NCBI GenBank assembly: GCA_009924535.1
Contig: RFRI01000006.1
Span: 1 to 16,189 of the forward strand
Length of the DNA: 16,189 bases
Reading direction: 5' to 3'
DNA from: Verrucomicrobiota bacterium
Lineage (GTDB): Bacteria > Verrucomicrobiota > Verrucomicrobiia > Opitutales > UBA953
Shown piece after piece: positions 6,708 to 13,452 of the stretch. A program made the position numbers and the translations under genes. The notes below the pieces were generated by a model. That model searched no databases and was not told where the DNA came from. It saw only the letters and a list, made by a program, of their open reading frames with translations. The stretch's first letter is position 1. Each line of letters begins with the position of its first letter.

Positions 6708-8204
6708 ATGCAATCCGACATTGGTCTCATCGGTCTGGCCGTCATGGGTCAGAACCTCGCCCTCAACATCGCCGACCACGGCTTCGCGATCTCGGTGTAC
6801 AACCGGACGACCGCCAAGACCGACGAGTTCGTGAAGGAAAACCCGAACACCCCGGGCAAGCTCACCGGTTGCCCCACCATGAAGGACTTCGCGGCCTCCC
6901 TCAAAAAGCCCCGCAAAGCCGTCATCCTGGTCAAGGCCGGTGGTCCGACCGATGCCGTGATCAACGAACTCGCCGCGGTCTTCGAGCCCGGTGACATCAT
7001 CATCGACGGCGGCAACGCCCTCTGGACGGACACCATCCGTCGCGAACGCGAACTCAAGGCGAAGGGCCTCCGCTTCATCGGCTCCGGCGTCTCCGGCGGC
7101 GAAGAAGGCGCCCGTTTCGGTCCGTCCCTCATGCCCGGTGGCGATGCCGCCGCCTGGGCTGAACTGAAGCCCATCTGGGAAGCCGTCGCCTCCAAGGTCG
7201 ACGCCGTGACCGGCGTCGAACTCACCGGCGCCAAGCCCGGCAAGCCCATCAAGGGCGGCGTCCCTTGCGTGGCCCATATCGGCCCCGACGGCGCCGGCCA
7301 CTACGTCAAGATGGTCCATAACGGCATCGAGTACGGCGACATGCAGATGATCTGCGAAGCCTACGACCTCATGCGCGGCCTGCTCGGCATGAGCCCCGAC
7401 GAAATCGGCACCACCTTCGAAGAATGGAACAAGGGCGACCTGAACTCCTTCCTCATCGAGATCACCGCCAAGGTGCTCAAGCAGAAGGACCCGGAGACCG
7501 GCGTCCCCCTGGTCGACGTCATCCTCGACACCGCCGGCCAGAAGGGCACGGGCAAGTGGACGAGCGCCAACGCCCTCGACATGGGTGTCGCCGCCCCGAC
7601 CATCGCCGAAGCCGTCTTCGCCCGCTGCCTCTCCGCCGTGAAGGACGAACGCGTCGCCGCCGCCAAGGCCCTCCGCGGCCCGAAGCGCGCGATGACCAAT
7701 CCGGACCGCGCCAAGATCATCGAACAGATCCGCGACGCCCTCTACTGCTCCAAGATCTGCTCCTACTCCCAGGGCTTCCAGCTCATGCGCGAGGCCCAGA
7801 ACGAATATAAGTGGAAGCTCAACTTCGGCGAGATCGCCCAGATCTGGCGCGGCGGTTGCATCATCCGCGCCAGCTTCCTCCAGAAGATCACCGAGGCCTT
7901 CGGCAAGAAGCCCCGCCTGGCCAACCTCCTCCTCGACCCGTACTTCAAGAAGACGGTCAAGAAGGCGCAGAAGAACTGGCGCAAGGTCATCGCCCTCGCG
8001 GTGAAGCACGGCATCCCCGTGCCGACCCTCGGCTCGGCGCTCTCGTACTTCGACTCGTACCGCACCGAGAACCTCCCGCAGAACCTGCTCCAGGGTCAGC
8101 GCGACTTCTTCGGCGCCCACACCTACGAGCGCAAGGACAAGCCCCGCGGCGAGTTCTTCCACATCGACTGGCCGGATCCCAAGCGCCCGCAGATCAAGGC
8201 CTGA
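6708..8204 (+). CDS. gnd: 6-phosphogluconate dehydrogenase, decarboxylating
   Basis: A 498-residue cytoplasmic enzyme of the oxidative pentose phosphate pathway: 6-phosphogluconate plus NADP+ gives ribulose 5-phosphate, CO2 and NADPH. The Rossmann motif GLIGLAVMGQNLA (6-18) and the NRTTAKTDEF segment are followed by SGVSGGEEGARFGPSLMPGG (126-145). The signature GHYVKMVHNGIEYGDMQ (197-213) carries the catalytic Lys, and ILDTAGQKGTGKWTS supplies substrate contacts. It is about 30 residues longer than the E. coli enzyme; the clearest insertion is roughly 17 residues just before PCVAHIG (around 165-184). The ATG at 6708 is chosen because homology starts there; an in-frame TTG four codons earlier is less likely. 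Transcribed alone, it ends in a strong terminator. Confidence 0.97.
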   Translation: MQSDIGLIGLAVMGQNLALNIADHGFAISVYNRTTAKTDEFVKENPNTPGKLTGCPTMKDFAASLKKPRKAVILVKAGGPTDAVINELAAVFEPGDIIIDGGNALWTDTIRRERELKAKGLRFIGSGVSGGEEGARFGPSLMPGGDAAAWAELKPIWEAVASKVDAVTGVELTGAKPGKPIKGGVPCVAHIGPDGAGHYVKMVHNGIEYGDMQMICEAYDLMRGLLGMSPDEIGTTFEEWNKGDLNSFLIEITAKVLKQKDPETGVPLVDVILDTAGQKGTGKWTSANALDMGVAAPTIAEAVFARCLSAVKDERVAAAKALRGPKRAMTNPDRAKIIEQIRDALYCSKICSYSQGFQLMREAQNEYKWKLNFGEIAQIWRGGCIIRASFLQKITEAFGKKPRLANLLLDPYFKKTVKKAQKNWRKVIALAVKHGIPVPTLGSALSYFDSYRTENLPQNLLQGQRDFFGAHTYERKDKPRGEFFHIDWPDPKRPQIKA

Positions 8205-8222
8205 GCGCCTTGACGGAAACAG

Positions 8223-8254
8223 GAAGGGCGTCCGCGAGGACGCCCTTCTTCTTT
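8223..8254 (+). terminator. Intrinsic terminator after gnd
   Basis: A perfect 11-bp stem (GAAGGGCGTCC paired with GGACGCCCTTC) with a GCGA tetraloop is followed by the T-rich tail TTCTTT. It begins 18 bases after the gnd stop. It also lies just past the stop of the convergent outer-membrane factor gene, but the tail on the other strand is poor in T, so it mainly serves gnd. Confidence 0.88.
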
Positions 8255-8261
8255 GGCGGAC

Positions 8262-9476
8262 TTACTGGGCGGACCAACCGCCGCCGGTGGCGGCGGCGAG
8301 CCGTACCGCGACCTGACGACGTTCCCACACCACCAATGAAAGCGTCCGTGCGGCCAGCGCCTCATCGCGATGCGCCGCAGTGATCTCATTCTCGTTCGCA
8401 AGGCCAGCCTCGCGGCGAGCTTCTGCGTTGAAGAGACGCACCCGCACGGCGGCGAGCACCCGGGCCGTGAGTTCTTCCTGCAAGGCGAGCTCGCGCAGGT
8501 CGGCGAGCGCGTCCTCGACTTCACGGAAGGCGCCGAGCACGGCCTTGGTCCATTCGCCGGCCGAACCGTCGATGCGCGCGCGGGCGACCTCGAGATCGGC
8601 TTCGCGTCGACCCGCGTCGAAAAGCGGCAGGTCGACCGAAGGCGTGAGCGACCAGAAGCTGGAGGAGCCGCGACCGACACGCGAAGCCGGATCGGCCTGC
8701 CAGCCGGCCTGGCCGTTGAGCGTCACGGAAGGATAGAAATCGGCGATGGCCGCGCCTTCGCGGGAGACCGCGGCATCCAGGCGCGCGGCCGCGGCGGCGA
8801 GGTCAGGGCGACGGAGCAGGAGCTCCGAAGGGACGCCCGCGCCGAAAGCCGGCATCGCGGCGGAACCTTTCGCTTCGGGAAGCTTCTCGCCGGGGGCGGA
8901 GCCGATCAGCGCTCGCAGCGCGTTCTCCGCGGCGGCGACGCGGCGGCGGCCAAGACCTTCGTCGACCTTGGCCTGAGCGGCGGCGAGTCGCGCCTGCTCG
9001 GCGGTGAACTTCGCCGCACGCGAATCAGACGCGGCGGCTTTCGTCTTGGCGGCCTCACGGCCCCAGGCGTCGAGTTCCCAGGATGCCTTCACGCCGACGG
9101 CGCCCACATCGGTGCGACGCGGGATGCCGAAACCGACCGGCGTGCGGCCGGTGTCGAGCGAGATGCGGGAGGACTCCAGTCCGGCTCCGACGGAAAGAGC
9201 CGGCTGGTCGCCGGCGTTGGCCGCGATGAGCAGCGCGACCGCTTCGCGCTGGCGCGCTCGGGCGATGACGAGGTCAGGGCTGTTCTTGCGGGCCTGCGCG
9301 ATGAGTTCGAGCAAGGCAGGGTCACCGAACGCCTCGGCCCACTTCGCGTCGGCGACGGGGCCGGCCTGCGAGAACGCCGCGGGCGCGGCGGGACCCTTCG
9401 GCTTCGCCATGGGGTCATGTGCGCAGCCCGCGAGGAGCAGCGCCGCGAGGAGGAAGGTCTTATTTACCCGGCGCAT
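8262..9476 (-). CDS. Outer-membrane efflux lipoprotein (TolC/NodT family), shortened
   Basis: A 404-residue outer-membrane channel of tripartite pumps. The signal sequence with lipobox LLAGC (Cys18) makes it a lipoprotein. It has the two-repeat pattern of the family: KASWELDAWGRE (130-141) in the first repeat, then LLRRPDLAAAAARLDAA (220-236), ADFYPSVTLNG (245-255), LPLFDAGRREADLEVA (283-298) and FREVEDALADL (317-327) in the second. NodT-type members are usually 450-480 residues. The shortfall is in the first repeat, where about 60 residues separate WELD from ALRALIG against roughly 110 in OprM. The ATG lies inside the upstream gene (17-base overlap), so translation is probably coupled. It is the last gene of the exporter operon. 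Confidence 0.88.
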   Translation of the reverse strand: MRRVNKTFLLAALLLAGCAHDPMAKPKGPAAPAAFSQAGPVADAKWAEAFGDPALLELIAQARKNSPDLVIARARQREAVALLIAANAGDQPALSVGAGLESSRISLDTGRTPVGFGIPRRTDVGAVGVKASWELDAWGREAAKTKAAASDSRAAKFTAEQARLAAAQAKVDEGLGRRRVAAAENALRALIGSAPGEKLPEAKGSAAMPAFGAGVPSELLLRRPDLAAAAARLDAAVSREGAAIADFYPSVTLNGQAGWQADPASRVGRGSSSFWSLTPSVDLPLFDAGRREADLEVARARIDGSAGEWTKAVLGAFREVEDALADLRELALQEELTARVLAAVRVRLFNAEARREAGLANENEITAAHRDEALAARTLSLVVWERRQVAVRLAAATGGGWSAQ

Positions 9477-10383
9477 TTTGGGAGGCGTCGATATAGACGT
9501 CCATCTGCTGGCCGACGAAGAGCGCGCGGCCCGCCGGGCGGTCGAACGCATAGATGACCTGCAGCACGCGGGTGTCGACGCGCTCGACGCTGGCGCCGGT
9601 GAGCGAGGCCTTCGGGATGACGAATGGCTCGATACGGACGAACTTGAGGGAGATGGAACGATCCTTGCCGCCGGCGAGAGAACTCTCGCCCTTAAGGTAA
9701 CCCTTGGCCGGCAGACCTTCGCGCATGCGCGTGGCCAGCTGTTCGTCGACGTCACAACGGATCTGCAAGGTGGCGATATCGCCGAGGACAACGGGCGCCT
9801 TGGCGCCGGCGACCACGAACTCTCCGACGCGGACGCCGACCTGGAGGACCGTGGCGTCGATGGGCGAACGCAGCACGAGGCGATCGAGGAGCACCGCGGT
9901 CTGGTCGAGCTGCGCCTTGGCGAGGGCGAGCTTGGCCTTCGCCTCCTTCGCGGCCATCTGGTAGGAAAGGAGTTCGGCGGCGGAGACCGCCCCGCTGTCC
10001 TTGATACCGGTCCAGCGACGAGCGGCGTCTTCGGCGCGCTCGGCGGCGGCCTCGGCGGCGGAGACCGCGGACTTCTGCACGGCGTGCTGGGCGCGGAGAT
10101 CGCGTTCGTCGAGCGTGAGGATCGCGTCGCCGGCCTTGACCTTGTCCCAGACCTTCACGTGGACCTTGGCGACCGTGCCGGACGTGGGCGAACCCAGGAG
10201 CGTATTCTCGGCGGCGGCCTCGATCAGGCCCGCGGCGGCGATGAGGCCGTCTTTGTCGCGGATGGCAGGCTCATAGGGCGGCGGGTTGATCGGTGTCTCG
10301 TTGGCCGTGCCGCGGGTGAGTTGCCAAGCAGCGACGGCGCCGGCGAGGGCCAGGGCGAAGAGCAGGATGCGTTTCTTGAACAT
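9460..10383 (-). CDS. Membrane-fusion (periplasmic adaptor) protein, HlyD/DevB type
   Basis: A 307-residue adaptor linking the inner-membrane ABC transporter to the outer-membrane factor. An uncleaved N-terminal anchor (residues 5-21) is followed by the first lipoyl half (SPTSGTVAKVHVKVWDKVKAGD, 65-86) and an Ala/Glu-rich coiled-coil hairpin (about 97-166). The second lipoyl half (LRSPIDATVLQVGVRVGEFV, 171-190) and a beta-barrel come next. The segment VIPKASLTGASVERVDTRVLQ (255-275) resembles the characteristic C-terminal motif of DevB proteins, the adaptors of cyanobacterial DevBCA exporters. The coiled coil is short (about 35 residues per helix). It starts 8 bases after the ATPase stop, and its 3' end overlaps the outer-membrane factor start by 17 bases. 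The base run before its ATG is pyrimidine-rich, with no Shine-Dalgarno sequence. Confidence 0.9.
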   Translation of the reverse strand: MFKKRILLFALALAGAVAAWQLTRGTANETPINPPPYEPAIRDKDGLIAAAGLIEAAAENTLLGSPTSGTVAKVHVKVWDKVKAGDAILTLDERDLRAQHAVQKSAVSAAEAAAERAEDAARRWTGIKDSGAVSAAELLSYQMAAKEAKAKLALAKAQLDQTAVLLDRLVLRSPIDATVLQVGVRVGEFVVAGAKAPVVLGDIATLQIRCDVDEQLATRMREGLPAKGYLKGESSLAGGKDRSISLKFVRIEPFVIPKASLTGASVERVDTRVLQVIYAFDRPAGRALFVGQQMDVYIDASQNAPGK

Positions 10384-10391
10384 AAGGAGAA

Positions 10392-11120
10392 TCAGAGATG
10401 AGTGGTGTCGAGGAGCTTCGGGTCGTCGACCACGCGGCTGATGCGGCCGTCTTCCATCTCGGCGATGCGGTCGGCGAAACGGAAGATGCGGTGGTCATGC
10501 GTCACGACGACCACGCAGCGCTCGGGCGAACGGGAAAGGTCGCGGACCAGCTCCATGATATGGGCGCCGGTGTCCTTATCGAGGGCCGAGGTCGGCTCGT
10601 CGCAGATCAGCAGCGGCGGCTCATGGACGAGCGCGCGGGCGATGGCGACGCGTTGCTGCTGGCCGCCGGAGAGCGCATTAGGACGTCCGTCATCGCGGCC
10701 CTTCAGGCCGACCTTCTCGATGATGGCAAGCGCTCGGGCGCGGGCTTCGTCGTAGGGGCGACCTTGGATCAGCAGCGGCACCATCACGTTCTCGACGACC
10801 GAGAGCGTCGGGATCAGGTTGAACGACTGGAAGACGAAGCCGAGGTTCTTGCGGCGGAACGTGGTGAGCTCCTCCTGGCCCAGGCCATCAAGACGCTGAC
10901 CAAAGACTTCCACGGTGCCCGCCTGCGGCGTGAGCGTGCCGGCGATGACGGAGAGGAGGGTGGTCTTGCCGCAGCCCGACGGGCCGACGAGCATGATCAG
11001 TTCGCCGCGGCGGGCTTCGAAGTCGGCCTGCTTGAGCGCGACGACCTGGTTGTCGGGCGTGCCGAAGAACATGTCGACGCCGGAGGCGCGGACGGCGACG
11101 GTGTGGGCTACGTGGCTCAT
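10392..11120 (-). CDS. ABC transporter ATP-binding protein, DevA/MacB/LolD type
   Basis: A 242-residue nucleotide-binding subunit with all catalytic motifs: Walker A GPSGCGKT (46-53), Q-loop Gln98 in FVFQSFNL, signature LSGGQQQR (150-157), Walker B LLICDEP (170-176) and H-loop His208 in VVTHDHR. The pattern ELxTFRRKNLGFVFQSFNLIPTLSVVENV is typical of the MacB/LolD/DevA clade, which powers mechanotransmission exporters with FtsX-like permeases. The frame is open far upstream, but the ATG at 11120 starts the homology and overlaps the permease stop as ATGA. It would energise export of a lipid, glycolipid, peptide or drug; the substrate cannot be read from sequence. Confidence 0.94.
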   Translation of the reverse strand: MSHVAHTVAVRASGVDMFFGTPDNQVVALKQADFEARRGELIMLVGPSGCGKTTLLSVIAGTLTPQAGTVEVFGQRLDGLGQEELTTFRRKNLGFVFQSFNLIPTLSVVENVMVPLLIQGRPYDEARARALAIIEKVGLKGRDDGRPNALSGGQQQRVAIARALVHEPPLLICDEPTSALDKDTGAHIMELVRDLSRSPERCVVVVTHDHRIFRFADRIAEMEDGRISRVVDDPKLLDTTHL

Positions 11121-12163
11121 CCGCGGAAGACGGAGGCGGCGTCGACGCGCGACACCTTGATGATGCCGATGATGGCGGAGACGAAACTGATGCCCAGCAC
11201 GAGGGCGAACGTCGCCCAGAGGATCTGCGGGTACATCACGAAAGGAGGCATGCCCTTCTCGATCATCGCGCGCCCGATGGCCTGCGCCATGCCGGCGCCG
11301 AGACCGAAGCCGATGAGGCCCGCGGTGAAGGCCTGCACGAAGAGCATGCGCGCGATGACGCCCATGCCCGCGCCCATCGCCTTGATGGCCGCGAAATATT
11401 TCAGGTTCTCGAGCACGAACGAATAGAAGGTCTGGCCCGAGATGGCGATGCCGACGAAAAGCCCGAGCAGCACCGCGGTGCCGAAGGAGAACGGGATGCC
11501 GGTATTGGTCCAGAACCACCAGAACGTGTTGCGGGCGAGGCTGCGCTCGCCCCAGCTCCAGATCACCGTGTCGGAGGTCCAGGCCTTGAGGCCCGTGTCA
11601 CGTTCGATGCGACCGCAGAGTTCGGACGGCGTCACGCCTTTCTGAGGCTCGACCAACATGAAGCTGAGCGTACGACGAGCGCCGAGGGTGTAGCCCTTGG
11701 CGCGATCGTAGGTCGTGTAGACGAACGGTCCGCCCGTGAAGGCGCGCTTCACCTTACAGATGCCGACGATGCGGGCTTGGATGTCGTTGATCTCAAAGGT
11801 GTCGCCGACCTTCAGCGGAGTGGAGCGCGGCTTGCCGTCCGGACCGAGCAAGTTGCCGTCCTGCATGCGGGCCTGGACGAAGGAGGTGTGGAGAGGCGCG
11901 GCCCAGGCGACGCCGTCGACCGAGCGGACGCGGCCAAGATCGGTGTCGCGGAGGGGCTTCGCGTCGTTGACCTGCTCGACCATCGGGTCGCTCACCCAGA
12001 CCTGGGCGCGGATGTTGACCATGGGCGTGTAGGTCCAGCTCATGATGCCGAAGAAGACCGAGCTCTGCTGGGCCATCAGCAGCGCCGAGAACGCCAGGCC
12101 GCACAGGAGCATCGCGAGCTTGGCGCGGTCTCCGAAGAGCATGTTGAGGGCGAGGCGATACAT
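11117..12163 (-). CDS. ABC transporter permease, FtsX-like (DevC type)
   Basis: A 348-residue inner-membrane subunit. One N-terminal membrane segment (about 16-33) is followed by a periplasmic domain of roughly 190 residues and three C-terminal segments (about 224-246, 273-296, 313-336), the topology of DevC/MacB-type permeases. The cytoplasmic stretch after the second helix, VLENLKYFAAIKAMGA (250-265), matches the coupling helix common to FtsX-domain permeases, and the C-terminus VDAASVFRG is the usual ending. The ATG at 12163 is preferred over one 12 codons upstream because the extra residues are polar and fall near a hairpin. It is the first gene of the exporter operon, and the first segment is preceded by a family-like RLALNMLFGDRAKL. 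Confidence 0.88.
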   Translation of the reverse strand: MYRLALNMLFGDRAKLAMLLCGLAFSALLMAQQSSVFFGIMSWTYTPMVNIRAQVWVSDPMVEQVNDAKPLRDTDLGRVRSVDGVAWAAPLHTSFVQARMQDGNLLGPDGKPRSTPLKVGDTFEINDIQARIVGICKVKRAFTGGPFVYTTYDRAKGYTLGARRTLSFMLVEPQKGVTPSELCGRIERDTGLKAWTSDTVIWSWGERSLARNTFWWFWTNTGIPFSFGTAVLLGLFVGIAISGQTFYSFVLENLKYFAAIKAMGAGMGVIARMLFVQAFTAGLIGFGLGAGMAQAIGRAMIEKGMPPFVMYPQILWATFALVLGISFVSAIIGIIKVSRVDAASVFRG

Positions 12164-12217
12164 CAGACGTGTTCCGGGAGTGTCGCTCCAACAAGCCACG
12201 GGTCAATGGGAAGTCAA
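12164..12217 (-). promoter_or_regulatory. Probable promoter region of the exporter operon (sites uncertain)
   Basis: These 54 bases are all that separates the permease start from the terminator of the upstream gene, so the exporter promoter should lie here. On the minus strand two TTGAC-type hexamers occur (TTGACT and TTGACC). The second is followed after 17 bases by ACACTC, a poor -10. A weak GGA lies about nine bases before the ATG. No operator-like inverted repeat is seen and no regulator gene is next to the operon. Confidence 0.35.
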
Positions 12218-12242
12218 ACGGCCCGGACAGTGTCCGGGCCGT
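12211..12242 (-). terminator. Hairpin terminator of the 4-TM protein gene
   Basis: A perfect 11-bp GC-rich stem (ACGGCCCGGAC paired with GTCCGGGCCGT) has a 3-base loop. On the minus strand it is followed by TTGACTT, a weak T-tract. It lies 26 bases past the stop of the upstream small membrane protein and separates it from the exporter operon. The poor T-run lowers certainty for factor-independent termination. Confidence 0.6.
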
Positions 12243-12267
12243 CGTAACCTGACCGTATCTTAAAGGC

Positions 12268-12657
12268 TTACTTGGCGATGACCGCGACCGCCGGCAGCTT
12301 GACGAAATTCGTCTTGAACCACGCCGGACCCCAGGAGGCGTTGACGGCCCAAGCGGCGACGAGGAGGACGAGGGCGACCGAGAAGCAACGGACGACCTTG
12401 GCCTTGTCTTCGCTCTTGGCGCCGGCGTGCAGTAGGCCTACCGCGCCGAGGGCGAGGATCGGGTGGAACCATGAAATCGGCCGGGCCGTCTGGAAGAAGG
12501 CTACCAGGCCCACGACGAGGTTGATGTCGACAAGGACGGCGACGATACGCTGGAACTTCGTGTTCGGTCCCTTGAAGAGGGCGACGAGGACGACGAGCAG
12601 AACGAGCAGCAGGAGCAGGGAGCCGTAATGCTTATGGGCTACGAAGAGCGGGTTCAT
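12268..12657 (-). CDS. Small four-helix membrane protein with histidines, unknown function
   Basis: A 129-residue integral membrane protein with four hydrophobic segments (about 11-28, 38-55, 64-78, 91-106). Histidines sit at or near helix ends: His8 and His10 before helix 1, His65 in FHP and His77 in LLHAGAKSEDKAK. The layout resembles short 4-TM proteins of Bacteroidota and Verrucomicrobiota sometimes labelled cytochrome b-like, with a histidine opening helix 1 and FHP plus a later His around helix 3. Heme binding is only a possibility. The start is supported by AAGGTGG four bases upstream, one of the few good ribosome-binding sites here. It lies 50 bases after the aquaporin gene and ends in its own hairpin. 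Confidence 0.75.
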   Translation of the reverse strand: MNPLFVAHKHYGSLLLLLVLLVVLVALFKGPNTKFQRIVAVLVDINLVVGLVAFFQTARPISWFHPILALGAVGLLHAGAKSEDKAKVVRCFSVALVLLVAAWAVNASWGPAWFKTNFVKLPAVAVIAK

Positions 12658-12661
12658 GCAG

Positions 12662-12668
12662 CCACCTT
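12662..12668 (-). promoter_or_regulatory. Ribosome-binding site of the 4-TM protein gene
   Basis: AAGGTGG on the minus strand, four bases before the ATG. It stands out because most starts in this window have no purine-rich site. Confidence 0.5.
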
Positions 12669-12707
12669 GGTCGGAGCACGGCCCGATTCAAGCCATCCTG
12701 TCGGATT

Positions 12708-13406
12708 TCAGCGATCCTCGGGGAAGAGCTGACGGAAGAGCCAAGCCGCCGCCGCCGCGCCGGCCAGCTGCACGGCGATCTCGGCCAGGATGCGCGGGAC
12801 GATCTTGGCCAGGAAGAGGGATTCGGTGACGAAAGTCTTGGTGCCGATGAGCCCGTCAAAGATCGCGGAGAAGGCGCCCAGCAGCGAGGAGGCCAGCGAG
12901 ACCGCCGGATTCATGGTCGGGTTGAAGTCGCTGAACGTCCCGGAGACGCCGAGGACGACCGCCGCGATGGCCAGGCCGAAGTAGCTATTGCCGGCCGTAA
13001 GGCGAGAGGTGCCGACCATCAGGATGACGAAGGCCAACGCGAAGGTTCCGAGTAGCTCGACGGCCGCGGTCGCGCCGAAGCCGGCGAAGGCCGATTCGCT
13101 CAAGGCATCGATGGCGCCCTTGGCGTGTTCCGAATCATGGCCAAGGAGGAAGCCGGCGACCATGGACGCGAGGAGCGCGGCGACGAGCTGGATGCCGACG
13201 TAGGACCAGAGGGCTCGGGAGGTGGAACGGCCGCGCAGGCGGAAAGCGAACGAGACGGCAGGATTATAGTGGGCGAGCGAGACGGGCGCGCCCATGTAGA
13301 TCAACGCGCACAGCAAGGCGGCGACCGAAAGCGGGTTGGTCGCGACGATGGCCGCCAAGCACAGGAAGAAAGTCCCGACGGCCTCGATGAGCAGCTTGTT
13401 GCGCAT
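12708..13406 (-). CDS. Aquaporin-like channel (MIP family) with atypical selectivity filter
   Basis: A 232-residue inner-membrane channel, the usual length for bacterial aquaporins. The start MRNKLLIEAVGTFFLCL fits helix 1 of the family (Glu in EAvGTF). The first pore loop is HYNPAVSF with NPA at 48-50, and the second is NPTMNPAVSLAS with NPA at 166-168. The helix-4 region AAVELLGTFALAFVIL repeats the E-x-x-GTF pattern expected from the internal duplication. In almost all family members the second NPA is followed by Arg, part of the aromatic/arginine filter; here it is Val169. Water, glycerol or another small solute may pass; the substrate is uncertain. No Shine-Dalgarno sequence precedes the ATG. 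Its closest neighbour downstream is the 4-TM gene. Confidence 0.85.
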   Translation of the reverse strand: MRNKLLIEAVGTFFLCLAAIVATNPLSVAALLCALIYMGAPVSLAHYNPAVSFAFRLRGRSTSRALWSYVGIQLVAALLASMVAGFLLGHDSEHAKGAIDALSESAFAGFGATAAVELLGTFALAFVILMVGTSRLTAGNSYFGLAIAAVVLGVSGTFSDFNPTMNPAVSLASSLLGAFSAIFDGLIGTKTFVTESLFLAKIVPRILAEIAVQLAGAAAAAWLFRQLFPEDR

Positions 13407-13452
13407 GGGGGGAATGTCGTCAGGCGGCCGCCGGGCTCAAGCGCCGAGTCGC

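Noticed and set aside
6573..8162. 529-codon minus-strand open frame antisense to gnd
   Set aside because: Composition is typical of a reverse-strand shadow (runs of Val/Leu/Gly/Asp), and gnd on the other strand is unambiguous.
13421..13431. Palindrome GGCGGCCGCC between the glycosidase-like gene and the aquaporin gene
   Set aside because: A 10-base GC palindrome is expected by chance in such GC-rich DNA, and it has no T-tract or second copy to suggest a function.
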